DNA from: Acanthaster planci
Lineage: Eukaryota > Echinodermata > Asteroidea > Valvatida > Acanthasteridae
Assembly: GCF_001949145.1 (NCBI RefSeq)
Contig: NW_019091513.1
Location: 63,623-127,622 of the forward strand
Direction of reading: 5' to 3'
Length of the DNA: 64,000 bases
In this document: positions 48,198 through 59,601 of the stretch, piece by piece
Numbering within the stretch: the stretch's first letter is position 1
How the letters are laid out: each line of letters opens with the position of its first letter
The notes under the pieces: model-generated
Seen by the model: only the letters and a program-made list of their open reading frames with translations
Database searches by the model: none
Told to the model about the DNA's origin: nothing
Program-made: the position numbers and the translations under genes

Positions 48198-48203
48198 TTT
48201 ATT
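48198..48203 (-). terminator. possible receptor-gene poly(A) signal
   Basis: TTTATT on the plus strand reads AATAAA on the minus strand, about 215 bp after the receptor stop codon. Confidence 0.5.
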
Positions 48204-48415
48204 GTACATATATTGCTAAAAAAAATTGTGGCAGTGTATGGTAAGCCAAACAAATTCTGCCATGAGAATTCCCACTGCCTTAGTGTTAATATACGGTAAC
48301 TACATGTACATGTACGGTAAAAGTTCATCCTTAACCTTAACAGTCCTCAATCCTTCACCTGTTGGAGGACTGAAGATTGTTAGGATTAAAGTGCAGAATT
48401 AATGCTTGTTTTGTG

Positions 48416-51400
48416 CTACATGGGAGTTTGCATATGTTTCTTTGTCTGTTTGACTGTACGATGCGCTTCTTCCTTGGTGGCATTAAGAAGTGATGTGGAC
48501 TGAGTTACGGCAGCATCACTACTCTGCATCTCCTTCTTTTTAGTGATTCCACTCTTTTGCCTCTTCTCCCCAACCAGGTTTCTCCTCCACAGGTTCCAGA
48601 CCCGCGAGTTCATCGTGAATGACATGAAGATGAAGACTCCTTGTAATGAGTTAAGAACAATAGCAACGTACCACAGAGACTCTGTATGACTGAATGCTGC
48701 CGCAAAGGAAAAGGCCCAGGAAAACCCCATCAAGCTGCCAATCTGTGCAAGTGAAATAAAACGTGATGAATCTCACTGTTAGTACAGTGTCTTTGAGAAA
48801 TGAAAAGCCCCAACATTTTTTATTACACAACTATCTATATACTATATGCATGTTTCAAATAGGGGTGTCATATCAAGGGATCAACCCATTAAGCTTGCCT
48901 CTCCAATCCAGTGTCACATGTTGTGCCCCAGATTGTTATAGCAAGATTGTTCAAAACATCATGGAGCAGGGCTAAATGATCATGAATCCGACCTTAGTTG
49001 TGTTGGCTACAGGTCATGACACTTTATGTAAAACGTATTCAGGTGTCTGCTTTCTGGACAACAGTTGTGCATGTGCATGCATCTTGCCTGAGTTATGGTG
49101 GTCCTGGAGGGACATCGTCAATACTGATGTCAGTATTGACGATTGGCGATGTCCTCCCCTGGCCACCATACATGTGCCTGAGTGCCTGTACAAAAATGTA
49201 ACCACAGTACACTATCTACATGTGCAGCAGTTTCAAGCTAGTGTATGTGGTGCAGGTCTGCTACCATTCAGAGAGTGTAGTAGAACTGTACAAAGGGGAT
49301 CGGTTTTGTTGGACCTTAAAAGAATGTGGACTGCTGTTTTTAACTGTTGAAATAATTTGTTGGATACCTAATTTGCATGTATAACATGAATTGTTAGATT
49401 GGCTTTGGATGCCAGACGAGACAACAGAAGACTATTACAAGGACTGTTCAATTATCCGTTGGGTCTGCTGTAAGTTTTTATAAAGAAATCAATCGGGGTC
49501 CAGTCAATATCCTCTTTAAAAGCCAAGCATACTGGTCTGTTGGGTTTGTAATGCTTTGAGCATATAATGCTTCAGTGTGTGAGCAGAAGAACCAGTTGGC
49601 GTACATGTACATCATACATGTACAACAAAGAGGAAAAGTGGTTTATACACAACAAGATCTTTTAGATTCTGTCTACTGACCTTCATCCTTCAGGTTTATG
49701 GTAATATATACCAACTGTAATCCTAACAGATATGTAGTGGTACAGGAGCACTCCCAAACCAAATTTTTATAGACGTTTAAGCCAAAGTATGTTTCATTTG
49801 CACAACCTTGTTAGAAAATTAAAAAAATCAACTGACCTTGATGTATATGAACAGCTCTTTCAACGTGCGTTTTGTCTTGGATGCCTCACTCACTGTCATC
49901 TGCATTCTTGCTGTAGTGCTTTTGGTCTGTCTGATTCCAGCCACAGTCAAACCGTACAGTACAATGTTAATCAGTATCAGCAATGCAATGGGAAGACCGA
50001 ATGCCAGCAGGTTGCTGTAACCACTTCCCTCCTGTACAGTCGCACTATCAACAATCCAGCACACGTACTCATTGCCATACTGAAGGCTAGTGCACTCGCA
50101 GATGTGAACAGCGATGCAAGGAACTATCACAATTATTGGCAATCCCCATGCATACATCATGTACAGGAGGAAGATTGTTTTATCACTGACAGACCGCTGT
50201 AGTTTAGCAATACTTCCAAACGTGTAGCACAAATCCAATGATAACACGTTCATCCAACAGAAGGCGGCCAACCAGAAATAATGGGCCGTAGCCGAAACAA
50301 CTGCACACAACCAAGGGATGTTGGTGGCTTGACCATTCACCAGTAGAAGAAGCTGGGCAATCAACAGTGCTACTATCAGGTTCATAATCGACTTGCTACC
50401 TGACCGTTTACGAAGGACAGGAAAAACAGTGTATGTCAGAAGTGTTACTGCACATGCAACGACCGACAACGAAGTACCAGCGGTGCTCAAAATGACCTGC
50501 GTGTTTGAATAGAGGAAAAAGGTTACATTGCTGAGTTGGGTGTATGTGTAATCCAGGGTTAAGCAGACCAGGACAGTGCCATCTTTTTGGTACATGTAAT
50601 CCGCCTTTTCGTAGACGTCACCTGTTGGCAAATATTGGAGTGTTTCACTGACATTGTCCACCTGTTTAAATAAAGAGCGACTGAGAGCTACCAAAGGACA
50701 AGTCCAGGAAACACTCGCATTCTCGGAGCAGTACTCGAGAGTTGTCATCTTGTGAACTGTGCCAGATGATTTATTTAACTTGTACTCGGTGATTATGCCT
50801 GATCCAAATTTATATTCGTCAATATGCTGGTTGCTTAAGTTATGATCTTGTAGGGGAGATGAATAATTCCTGGTGTTCACCAAGAAACTCTTTCTTTGCG
50901 TGGTTTGTCCACTGCAGTTATATTTAGCATGCTGTGCTACCTGGAGTATATTTAGAGAACAAGTTCTTATCATGTCGTTTAGTGTTCGACTGTCCAAAGA
51001 ATGAAGGAGCAAAAAATGTTTATGGAAATCATTCTTAATGCAGAATACAGCTTCAAGTAATTTGAAGGTTTTTTCAGTGTTCTCGTCTAAGCATCGCACG
51101 TAATCTGATTTGTTCAATCTGCTCCATTCTCCCTTAACTGCTTCTTGTGTTGTGTTCTGCACGCACTGGACAAGCTCAACCATCTTTGCTTTACTGCTAC
51201 AGTCGACAGCTTGGTAGTCATTCATTTCCATTTGAAATATCAATTGGAAATCGGTAGCTTCAGCACATTTCAGGTCAGACTCGGATGGAATAGTTTCAGC
51301 ATCTTTCTTACACCTTCTGTTCACAAGCCTGTATCCATCTGGACAAACCAGATGCTGGCATAATGCTAGAGTGGGGTTGTAGACTTGGCCCTCGGGACAT

Positions 51401-54400
51401 GTCATCGTCTCCTCTTGGAGCACCGTTTCTTTCCGCATTAGTCTCAGTTTATCTGATCCAAAGTCCATCAAGACTGATATGGGAACAATACGAGGACCTA
51501 TTGGAAGAATCCTTTCCGGCCCCCCTCCATAGACCGAAGGTCCATTCTGTTTTTCGTAATGTGGAATTTCTTGTTCACGTCTGCAGTTAATTTCAGGTGC
51601 TCTGGACAAGTCATGGTTACAAAGAAAGCAATGTGGATTTTTGTAAGAAGTGTTCCCAACATTGACTACGGCTGTGTATGAACTACAACCAGCTCCAAAT
51701 ATCCGCTGAAGGTCAGTTGAAGTACACATTCCTATAAGATCTGAAAAACAAGATCTTGGTTTGGGGATTTGAATTGGAAAGCTTTGGGAATCTATCTTTA
51801 AAGGACATTTTTGAGCTATCATTGCAAGTTTCTCTTCAGGAGAAGTAGTTTCATTCCGTATGACGTGTTGAATGCTGCTTGGATTGCACATCGCTTGAAC
51901 CTCCCAAGCTTTTACCGCGGTGGCATCAATACCGTTACAAACTGCACAGTGAACGTTACGGTAAGGAATTCCCATGTTGTCACTAACTGGTACATGTGCC
52001 AGGACACTGTCAGGGTCTGATATCTGACATTTGTTGAGTACTTCTTCATTTTGAAATGACCCAGGACAAGATGTGACTAGCCAGTATCCCTGTTGCATGA
52101 GGGAATTACCAACGCATGTGTAGTTACCGCCCTCTCTCAGCCCGAAGCTGCTAACTTCATCCTCATCACTGCAAATCTCCTCATAGTCATAGCAACAGTC
52201 GTTGAAGAAAGGGCACAGACTATCACATTTGCAAGCTGCGTTCATAGCAGGCCCGCATCCTATCGCCTGGCACGAATGTTGCTCTTTGCAAACATCGGCA
52301 GATCCATTCCCTACAGTAACTGGAAAAAGAGATGGATAAATGGTTCTTCATGTTTAACCCAGTTTTAAAATCTAGATAAAAATCTGTCGAGTCTTAAAAA
52401 TCTGCATTTAAACTTGATTAAAGCCCACTTTCCTGTTACAAAATGTTTTCTTAAATGCATACAGATGAAGCAAGACTGACTTAACATTCACACCGTTTTG
52501 AACGATTCAAAAGTACTCAAACTAGCAAGGTTACAACCTTGAGTTAACTGCTTTTTTCTTTTCTTGAAATGCTCTGTTGAAGCAGTCGAGTTTTTACCTT
52601 TTATAGTTGCGTTGGCCGTCACGTTATTGCAGAAGTTTGCCCCTGAGCAGCAGCAGAATTTTCTTTCGCCATCTTGTTGTGGGATACATCTACCATTCTC
52701 TGCTGACATGCAAAATTCGTCCCAACCGTCTGTATGACACCCTTTCATCATTATCTCGTCACCAGACTGTGTCGTCGTCCAAGACGCGTAACAGTGAGGA
52801 GGGCCTCCATCGCTGGGACAAAACTCAACGCTTTCAGTGCAGTGGTAGCTGCGCCTTGTCAAGTTGCAGAATGTGTGATTGTAGTAGACGCATTGGAGAC
52901 CTCCCTCAAAGGGCGTCGTTTGGTCGTCGGGCGACAGTGAGACATTTGACACGCCTGTTCGTGAAAACAAAGAAGATAACGATTGGGGTAGCTGGAAATT
53001 TGCCTGTCATTTGATGTGGTTGTGAAGGTTGTGAGGAATTTTTCTCAACATCACTGATGGAATTTCAAACCAGCGCAATCAATTCCTGAAAATGTAGACC
53101 TAACGTACTTGTTCGGGTGAAACGTTTCTCACTGGCTACCAGAATTTTGGGGGTTTTTTGGTCTGCAATGCTGTATAAATATACAAGCAGCACATTTTTT
53201 TAGTATAAGGCTGCATCTGCATCTGTTGTCTACAACATTTAGGTCTTCGCTTCATTGGAAATACCCCGAGGTGCACTGGCATGTAGCCCGATTCAGACAT
53301 GGCTTGTAGCAGCCAAGCCCTTTAGGCATGGCCCTAACTTGCTGTAGCAATATTGAACATGATCCAACTTTCCCGACTGTCCGTCGCAGCTAGTAGAGCC
53401 TATACGTATCCGCCCTGAGCTGAAGTGCACCCCCAATCGGCGAAAGAACGACAGGTGGGTATTAAGCGGGTTCTTGCACGTGTTCTGCGCGTACGCAAAG
53501 ACCATACATGCCGGAATAAATTAGTAACGCGTACTCAGTCTGCTCCGCGTCAAACGCGCATATAATTGCGCGCCTCATGGCGCGCCTATATGCGGTGAGC
53601 TCATTGATCTCTATAGGTGCGTTCGATTAGCTTACACGTGTAAGTCAAACTTTCACGAGAGCGTTCGTTTAGCCGTTACGTGATCTTTGTGCCTGCCCTT
53701 GTGTCAGCCACCACTACCCAGCTGGCGAGCGGGTCTCTGGAGGCTGCCCGAGTGTCATGACGTCATGGATGGACTGTTCGAGCGCTGGCACGGTCATGAC
53801 ATGATGGAATGTAGCGGGGACTTGACCTTTTTCCCAGATTGCCTTGGCAAATACACTGCAGCGTTTGATTAGCTTCATTTCGAGGCTTTCCTTGGTGTAA
53901 CACTAGTGTATTTTGGGAAGCTAATCGATCGCACCTTATATAATGGAGATCAATGGGTGAGTACCAAAAAATACGCCCTCTTTTGTTCCGCTCGGAGTGG
54001 ATAAACCAGTCATTTTTGCCTACAACTTGTATGGGCGGCCAAAGATTGCAGAAATATGGGTGGTATTCGATTTTACTTCAGTTTCGTACAAAATGGACAC
54101 ATAGTTTTGTATTTTCATTTAATATTTGATTAGTGCGTGTGTTCATGATCTGGTGGTGAAGTTTGGAGTTTGTCCCTGACAGAAATTTGTGTTTATTTGA
54201 GCCCCTGTTCCATGAGCAGTGCATGTGCATTTGAGAATAGACGATGATCAACATGAAGTAAATATTTAGCACTTCCTGTATTTCAGCTTGCTGAAAAACG
54301 GTATATTTATATTTTTTACGCATTTGAAAGGGGAAAACTGCAACTCGAAACACTTCCTCTTTTCTAAATGCAGATCGGTAAAGAGTAAATGGGACAGGGT

Positions 54401-57400
54401 TTGTTTTTTCTTGAAACAAATTAAAAAAAGCGAAAAAGGTTTAGATTTTCCCTTTTCTCTGCAAAGTAACGACAATACTAGAAAGGTTCCGTTTTTCTCT
54501 GTTTTACAGAGTCAAAATGCATTGCGCGAAGGGTTCGTTTTTCCTGTATCTGTACGATGATTAAAGAACAAAGAAATTGTCAAGAGTTCGCTTTCCTCAT
54601 TAAAACGCTAATTGGTAAAGGTTTTGTTTTGCCTGTTTCTTTTAATAGATGAAAAAGTAAAACAGTCAAATGTTCGTATTTCTTTTTTCTTGTATAATCG
54701 GTTCTTAGTTACGTGTTCGTATCTCGTTTGTATAATCGGTTCTTAGTGACGTGTTCGTATCTCCTGTTTCTACGATTTTAAAAATAAGATTGATTGGACG
54801 GTATGTACATGGATTGTACATTGAGTGGGTGTATATATGACTATTGGTGCATGCGCAATATGGTAACTGGTTCAATTTTTTTTTAAATTCTGGATCTACC
54901 GAACGTTTTCAGACCAGTCTTCTAAGAACTATGGTTTGGACTTGATTAATGGTCGTGACCTGAAGCTGCACTTTAAACAGTGCCAAGAATCCTGGTGTCT
55001 CTAGAGCCTGAAATAACAAACCAGCCTACTCGTATAAACAGATATCTAATAATTCTGGCACTTGCTGTCTTTACAATAAATTAAAAGTGCTTCGTTTGTC
55101 TTCCACTGTAGTACATCTTCTCAGTCATTTGAAGGGCAAACTTATTACTTATATCACAATGAATATACTTAATTCTGACTTGTTTAAACACAGCTGGCGC
55201 TCGATAGAGTGGTGTGGGCTGGATGTAATTGGAAAAAAGAATGGTGGATCATAAAACTGGGTATTTATATTTATGTTGTCACGATTTGAAAACGATCAGG
55301 TTAACGCAGATCGTGAATATTAACCTCAAAGTGAGAACAAAATTCACGACGAGTCCAAGTCGCGAATAAATATTGATATCAGTATTTGCTTTAAAAAATT
55401 CACGTTTCTCTCAACTATAGACGTCATAGTTATTAGCGTAAACACTTTAGGCCCATATAAATATTACAAAAAACTGTTGCCTCGTTCCTATATGAATATG
55501 GTTGTATTTAACCTAAACCTTCACAGTTACAAAACTCGAGCCTCTTCTGACCTACATTTTCACATACCCCAACATAGGACATCCGCCTTCCAAAAAAATA
55601 TTAAATATGCTGGACATGAACTTTGGAACACTTTGCCACTTTCCCTCAGAGAATCTAAATCTTACAATACTTGAAAACTGAAATCTGATCTACTGTAATA
55701 ACGCGCCATTCTCTGTACAAACCTTCATCTTGATTAATTATTCTTATGTCGGTCCATGTCCTCAGTTTTCATTCCGTATCGTTCATTTCATCGAGGGTCC
55801 GTGATTTCATTCGCTCATCACTTTGTGATTACAGAGTGTTGAATTTTTTGTTTGTTTGTATTTGAATGTTTTGTACGTAATTTGTTAAATGAGCTGGCCT
55901 AACACAAGCCTCTGCTTTTTAGGCTTTTTGCCCCCCTCTTTTTGTCTTTTTCATGATGATTTAATACATTTGTTTGGTTAATACCTTATGACTATTTAAT
56001 ACTGCATTACGTAGGCCTATCGCTATTATTAGAAGAGGAAATAAATGTCTGAAATGTCATGTCATATACCCGTGTGTTTTTTCCCTCAGTCGTAGCTATT
56101 CCATGGACAACACCACATACTGTCAATCACTATTGCTTAACTACCGGTATACATTTAAAAAAACGGTTAGCAAAAAAAGTATTTTAAGAAAAAGGTTTAA
56201 TCTCTAAACACAATGTTTGCAGTGTGACTGTAGGCCCTTACGTCATGTGGAGGAGAATGTGAGGGCGTGGCATACATAATAGTGTGGACCTACCTCTGCA
56301 CAAAAGAAGTCCACATAATGTGGGGTGTGATGGCGTTGTGTGTGTTAGCCGACGTTGATCGCTGAAAGTAGCTTTATTCACATATAAACCAGCCAGTTAC
56401 CATCTTAAAATTCAAGTCTGAAGGGTAAGCTCTGTGCTCATGCGCACATTGCAGTGACTTAATACCTGGCTTCCCGTAGAGAAAAACGGGAGACCGGAGA
56501 ACAAGACGTGCATTTTTTTGGGCCAAGCACATTCGGCGTCAGTATTTACGATTTTGGAAAAGTCTATTCTGTCGCGATTTGTTTCCATTTGCGACGTTTC
56601 CATAAAGCCACCACAGAAACACGAAAACATTACTCACAATGGACCCATAAAGGCAACGCTAATGTTTCTGCTAACTTGTCGGAAAGAGAATGATAGCCAA
56701 TAAATGACACTCTTTTGGTGCAGGGAATAGTTTTAGTCGAGTTGAAGTGATTTAGTTACAGTTGATAAAAAGAGCTTTCGGGACAGTGCTCAGGGTCACA
56801 GATTCTAAATGAACATATCCAGCTTCAGTCATGTGTTACTGGCGTTTTGTAAAGTTTATTTATTTAAATAATGAAACAAAAGCAATTGTATTGCAATGTA
56901 TGAACTGTGTTCGAGATACTCATAACTGAGACAGAATGTAACGAATTTGTAACCTTAAGCGCAATCTCCGGCACAAGCTTTACCGAAAAGAAACTAAATC
57001 TGAATTTCACCATTACAACCCTCCCCCCAAAATAGAAAAAAAAATACAATGTATATAGATCGAAAAATGAAGAATTTATCTACGGTTTAAAACTATAATG
57101 AGATTTCAATGTACACTGAGTCGCCATAAAATTGCCATTGTAAGGGCAAGTGGTTTTATTTTCGTCAACTTCTGGTTTATACGGTGTGGCGCTTATCCTG
57201 CCTATTCAAAACGGAAAGACAGCAAGCCTAATGGATTAGATGACTGCCTCGCAGTTTTTAGAAAATACTACACAGTGGAAAATTAAATGGCAAATACATA
57301 ACGCGGAAATCCGTTTATATTGCCGTTAGTCTGTTCTCAGTGCGAACTGGATCTTTTAAGTGAAGCTAATGTGTACATTAATACATTCTAATAAATATGG

Positions 57401-59601
57401 AGTACATCACAACGGGATTTGGCTCGCGGCCTCAGCTCCTTTTAAAAATATTATTTGCATTTGTTCACATATCCAGCCCTATCATTCATTTAGGCTGGAT
57501 CAGACACTGTACCTTGTTTCTGCATGAATATGCAGCCAAATGTGAACGTGGGTTATTGCCACGCTTTTCAGCATAAACGCGGATTTTAAAGGTTTTCCTA
57601 CAACATATCAAGGTTTGAAATGGATTGACTGTAAGCGCAATAAAACCATCAAAAATGCTTTTGCAACAATTCGAAAAAGTTCGTAGACTGTTACTGAAGA
57701 TTGGTGAAACGGAGCTTATAAGGACCATTATGCGAAACAGAACGGTAAAGACGGGCACCATTCTTGCAAAACAAAACAAATAGGGCAAAGGTTCACGTAG
57801 TGTCGAAGTCGCTTACTTTAAAGACTCATACCAGAAATGACTAGTTCCAATTAATGCTGTGTTAACATTATGAAAAGTGAACCGACTCTCGATGAGAACT
57901 TGCCTCGAAATTCATTTAAGATGCTTCTGTAAAGGTTGAAAAATTACCGCGTTATACAGTCAAGTGCGATCCCCAGTACCTTCTGATGAATTAGTCCAGG
58001 AATGATTACAAACTCAAGTCCAAGGTTGCTTTAGGCGCATTCCGTTAAAGAATGATCCAAGTCCAGTTAATTTTGGTGTTCATGTTTTATACCACAGATG
58101 CAAATGTGCATAGTATTCAAAGTTCTTTTGTGCTATAATAAGAACTTGAAAATTTTCTTTATAGACTCTCATAAGCGCCCTTCTCTAGGCATGTGGCATT
58201 GCTATGCATGCAGCGATTACCTTATTCCTGTTAAGTTGAATCAACTACAAAAACGGGTGTTTTTCCCGAACGTTGAATTTGGGGGAAAAACACACGGAAA
58301 AACTCTTTTTGGAAGTGAACGCCGGCATTGACATATTTTCCGTCTAGTCTCCTGACCAAAGGGAGGCGCAGGATGGGACGGAGTTTGGATGCCGGGTCCG
58401 ATGCTGCACGTATGCATGTAAACGTAAATGGAGGTCAGTTGGGCCTATTTGAAATGGTGTGGTATGCAGTGCTACATGTAATGAATGCAGGAACGGCAGG
58501 CTGGAAGCCAAGCAGTCAGGAGCACTGGGTACGTCAAGCAGCTCCATGGCACGTTCGAGTTTAACGCCGTGAAAAATGTCACATGGACATCACTTAAAAC
58601 GGATGGATATCGCCAACTTTTGAAGATTCCTGCGACCGACATGTCGCTCTCACTCGATCTTTGTGACCCTTGTGTTTATTTTCCCAGATCGCTAACTCAT
58701 TTCAAGACGAAACGATTTTGTAGCGATCACCGCAGAGCGTGATTTCCCTACATAACCTCGCTTTGTGTACGCACCGGTGGCCGATCAAAATGTCTGTCTT
58801 GGCACGCTGACACAGCGAGATTTTGACCATTAGGCCTATGGCTGTTATTGATGCCCCTAACAAGACGGCATTTCCTTCATTTTATGAAACATCAGTTGTA
58901 TATATGTTTCTTTTAATTAGTTTATACGTATACTTTTAAAACTTTGTCATCGGCAAATTGTTGATGGATTTCGTAAATGAAATATTTCGTGGTTTCACCA
59001 GGTGTAAAATACACCTTTATATATTGAGTAAAAAAATCCCTGACTGTCCCCAACTATTTTGAAACATGTATGCAACCGAAGGCATAAATTTTCCTAGCCT
59101 AATGGTTTGTTTCGTTTTATAATGATATTTTCAGAAAAACGAATACGCCACACATTACAAAAGTGGTCTTGAAGATTAAGTGGCATAAATTTTCTTAGCC
59201 TTATGATTAGTCTCATTTTATTAAGATATTTTTGGGCAGTGGGAACAGTAAAGACGCCACAGAGTGCAGAAGTGGTCTTCAAGAATAAGTGGCATAAATT
59301 TCCTGGGCCAAATGATTTGTCTCATTTTAATAAAATATTTTTGGGCAGTGGGAACAGTAAAGACGCCACAGAGGGCAGAAGTCGTCTTTAAGTCGGAATA
59401 AGTGGGGTTAATTCGCCTTCCCCATATACAAGTCATTCACTTGCTCAGGCATCTCAGAGGGCAGAAAGCGGAAAAATTTGTAAGTTTAGATAATTCATGA
59501 CAGATGAACATACCTTCTGTAGACCACGTAGCAGTTCCCGATGTGATGCCAGCAAGACCAGTGATAAGAATGGCCGTGGTAATAAGATGATAATATGGCA
59601 T
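48416..59601 (-). CDS. chimeric receptor: activin-receptor-like ectodomain + SMB + Methuselah-like 7TM GPCR, 1084 aa
   Basis: Exons in gene order: 59601-59514, 52954-52598, 52319-49837, 48742-48416. All are GT-AG, phases 1, 1, 0 agree, and the sum is 3255 nt. Residues 1-21 are a signal peptide. Residues 51-139 are a three-finger domain ending CCCSGANFCN, with HCYASW and MMKGC, as in ACVR2 ectodomains. Residues 165-198 are a somatomedin-B domain (CKCDSLC, DCCYDYEEIC). Paired modules YRNVHCAVCN (268-277) and YKNPHCFLCN (374-383) follow. A 7TM domain spans about 757-1040, with TM7 completed by exon 4 (LMGFSWAFSFAAAF), then a Lys/Ser-rich cytoplasmic tail. No canonical GPS cleavage motif is seen. 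The 7TM looks Methuselah-like (family B/adhesion type); ligand and G protein are unknown. No kinase domain is present, so it is not an activin receptor. Joining exons 1 and 2 across 6.5 kb is the least certain step. Confidence 0.85.
49083..49182. repeat. long imperfect hairpin in receptor intron 3
   Basis: ATGGTGG then GGGACATCG on the left pairs with CGATGTCC then CCACCAT on the right. The centre is TCAATACTGA, TG, TCAGTATTGA, a perfect 10-bp arm. A 7-bp bulge (CGATTGG) lies on the right arm. Total arm length is about 40-45 bp. It could be a MITE relic or a structured RNA segment. Confidence 0.75.
49837..52319 (-). other. exon 3: SMB, long ectodomain and TM1-TM6
   Basis: A single 2483-bp exon holds most of the receptor. 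It begins in phase 1 (acceptor CTTTTTCCAG) and ends in phase 0 (ELFIYIK, donor GTCAGT). TM1 begins near VILSTAGTSL. The TM2-TM3 part has LIVALLIAQLLLLVNG and FWLAAFCWMNVLSLDL, the latter typical of Methuselah/adhesion TM3. The TM4-TM5 loop has the paired cysteines CECTSLQYGNEYVCW. The huge intron-poor exon suggests partial retroposition or intron loss in the family's past (inference). Confidence 0.9.
52598..52954 (-). other. exon 2: activin type-II-receptor-like three-finger ectodomain
   Basis: The exon encodes one complete domain with phase-1 boundaries on both sides (acceptor ACGAACAG before 52954, donor GTAAAA after 52598), the classic layout of a shufflable extracellular module. Twelve cysteines lie at residues 51-138. 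The order CVYYN, HCYASW, KGC, CCC-x5-C-N matches the Activin_recp family, where human ACVR2 has CYASW, KKGC, CCCEGNFCN. N-glycosylation sequons (NHT, NLT, NVT) flank it. Confidence 0.85.
53616..53935. mobile_element. 320-bp MITE with GGTGCGTTCGATTAGCTT ends
   Basis: The left end GGTGCGTTCGATTAGCTT is inverted at the right end as AAGCTAATCGATCGCACC. The flanks themselves are also inverted (CTCATTGATCTC at 53600 and GAGATCAATGGGTGAG at 53945), so it seems to have inserted in, or captured, an outer palindrome. TIR style fits hAT MITEs (inference). Confidence 0.8.
54330..54785. repeat. degenerate T-rich tandem array, about 45-bp period
   Basis: Units share AAGG(G)TT(C)GTTTTTCCTGTTTCT-like cores at about 45-bp spacing through 54400-54760. 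The last two, TGTATAATCGGTTCTTAGT then ACGTGTTCGTATCT at 54691 and 54729, are nearly identical with a 38-bp period. The left units have diverged greatly. Confidence 0.7.
55431..55690 (+). pseudogene. non-LTR retrotransposon ORF2 C-terminal fragment
   Basis: The translation contains LNLHSYKTRASSDLHFHIPQ, then RTSAFQKNIKYAGHELWNTL and PLSLRESKSYNT, the signature tail of CR1/Jockey-type reverse transcriptases (TRSS...RT...G..LWNSLP..I). A TGA follows directly where a Phe-Lys is usual. The upstream catalytic RT domain is missing, so this is a 5'-truncated dead copy. A following AATAAA near 56039 may mark its 3' end. Confidence 0.8.
59081..59403. repeat. roughly 108-bp tandem repeat, 3 copies
   Basis: Copies begin with GGCATAAATTT at 59081, 59182 and 59291. 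Copies two and three share TTTTTGGGCAGTGGGAACAG and AAAGACGCCACAGAG; copy one is more diverged. The array ends about 110 bp from the receptor's first-exon donor. Confidence 0.9.
59514..59601 (-). other. exon 1: receptor signal peptide
   Basis: The ATG at 59601 opens a peptide with the hydrophobic core LITTAILITGLAGI, then TSGTATWSTE, and a GTATGT donor in phase 1. That phase exactly fits the phase-1 acceptor at 52954 and makes a Gly codon at the join. No other ATG-plus-signal-peptide exon in the right phase was seen in the 6.5-kb interval. Confidence 0.7.

Larger units (their letters stand above)
52955..59513. other. receptor intron 1 (6.5 kb), repeat-rich
   Basis: It holds a 320-bp MITE (53616-53935), a degenerate T-rich array (54330-54785), a LINE C-terminal fragment (55431-55690) and a 108-bp tandem repeat (59081-59403). 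Between 56.1 and 59.0 kb I see no feature with support. Confidence 0.6.

Noticed and set aside
47830-48209. Repetitive ORFs on both strands (VTGL and HKTS/VTRP repeats)
   Set aside because: They arise from the 12-bp tandem repeat keeping all frames open; no gene context.
49789-50202. 137-codon plus-strand ORF
   Set aside because: Antisense shadow of the receptor's transmembrane exon.
52488-52970. A stand-alone activin receptor gene
   Set aside because: No transmembrane segment or kinase domain follows on the minus strand; splice phase links the exon directly to the SMB/7TM exon.
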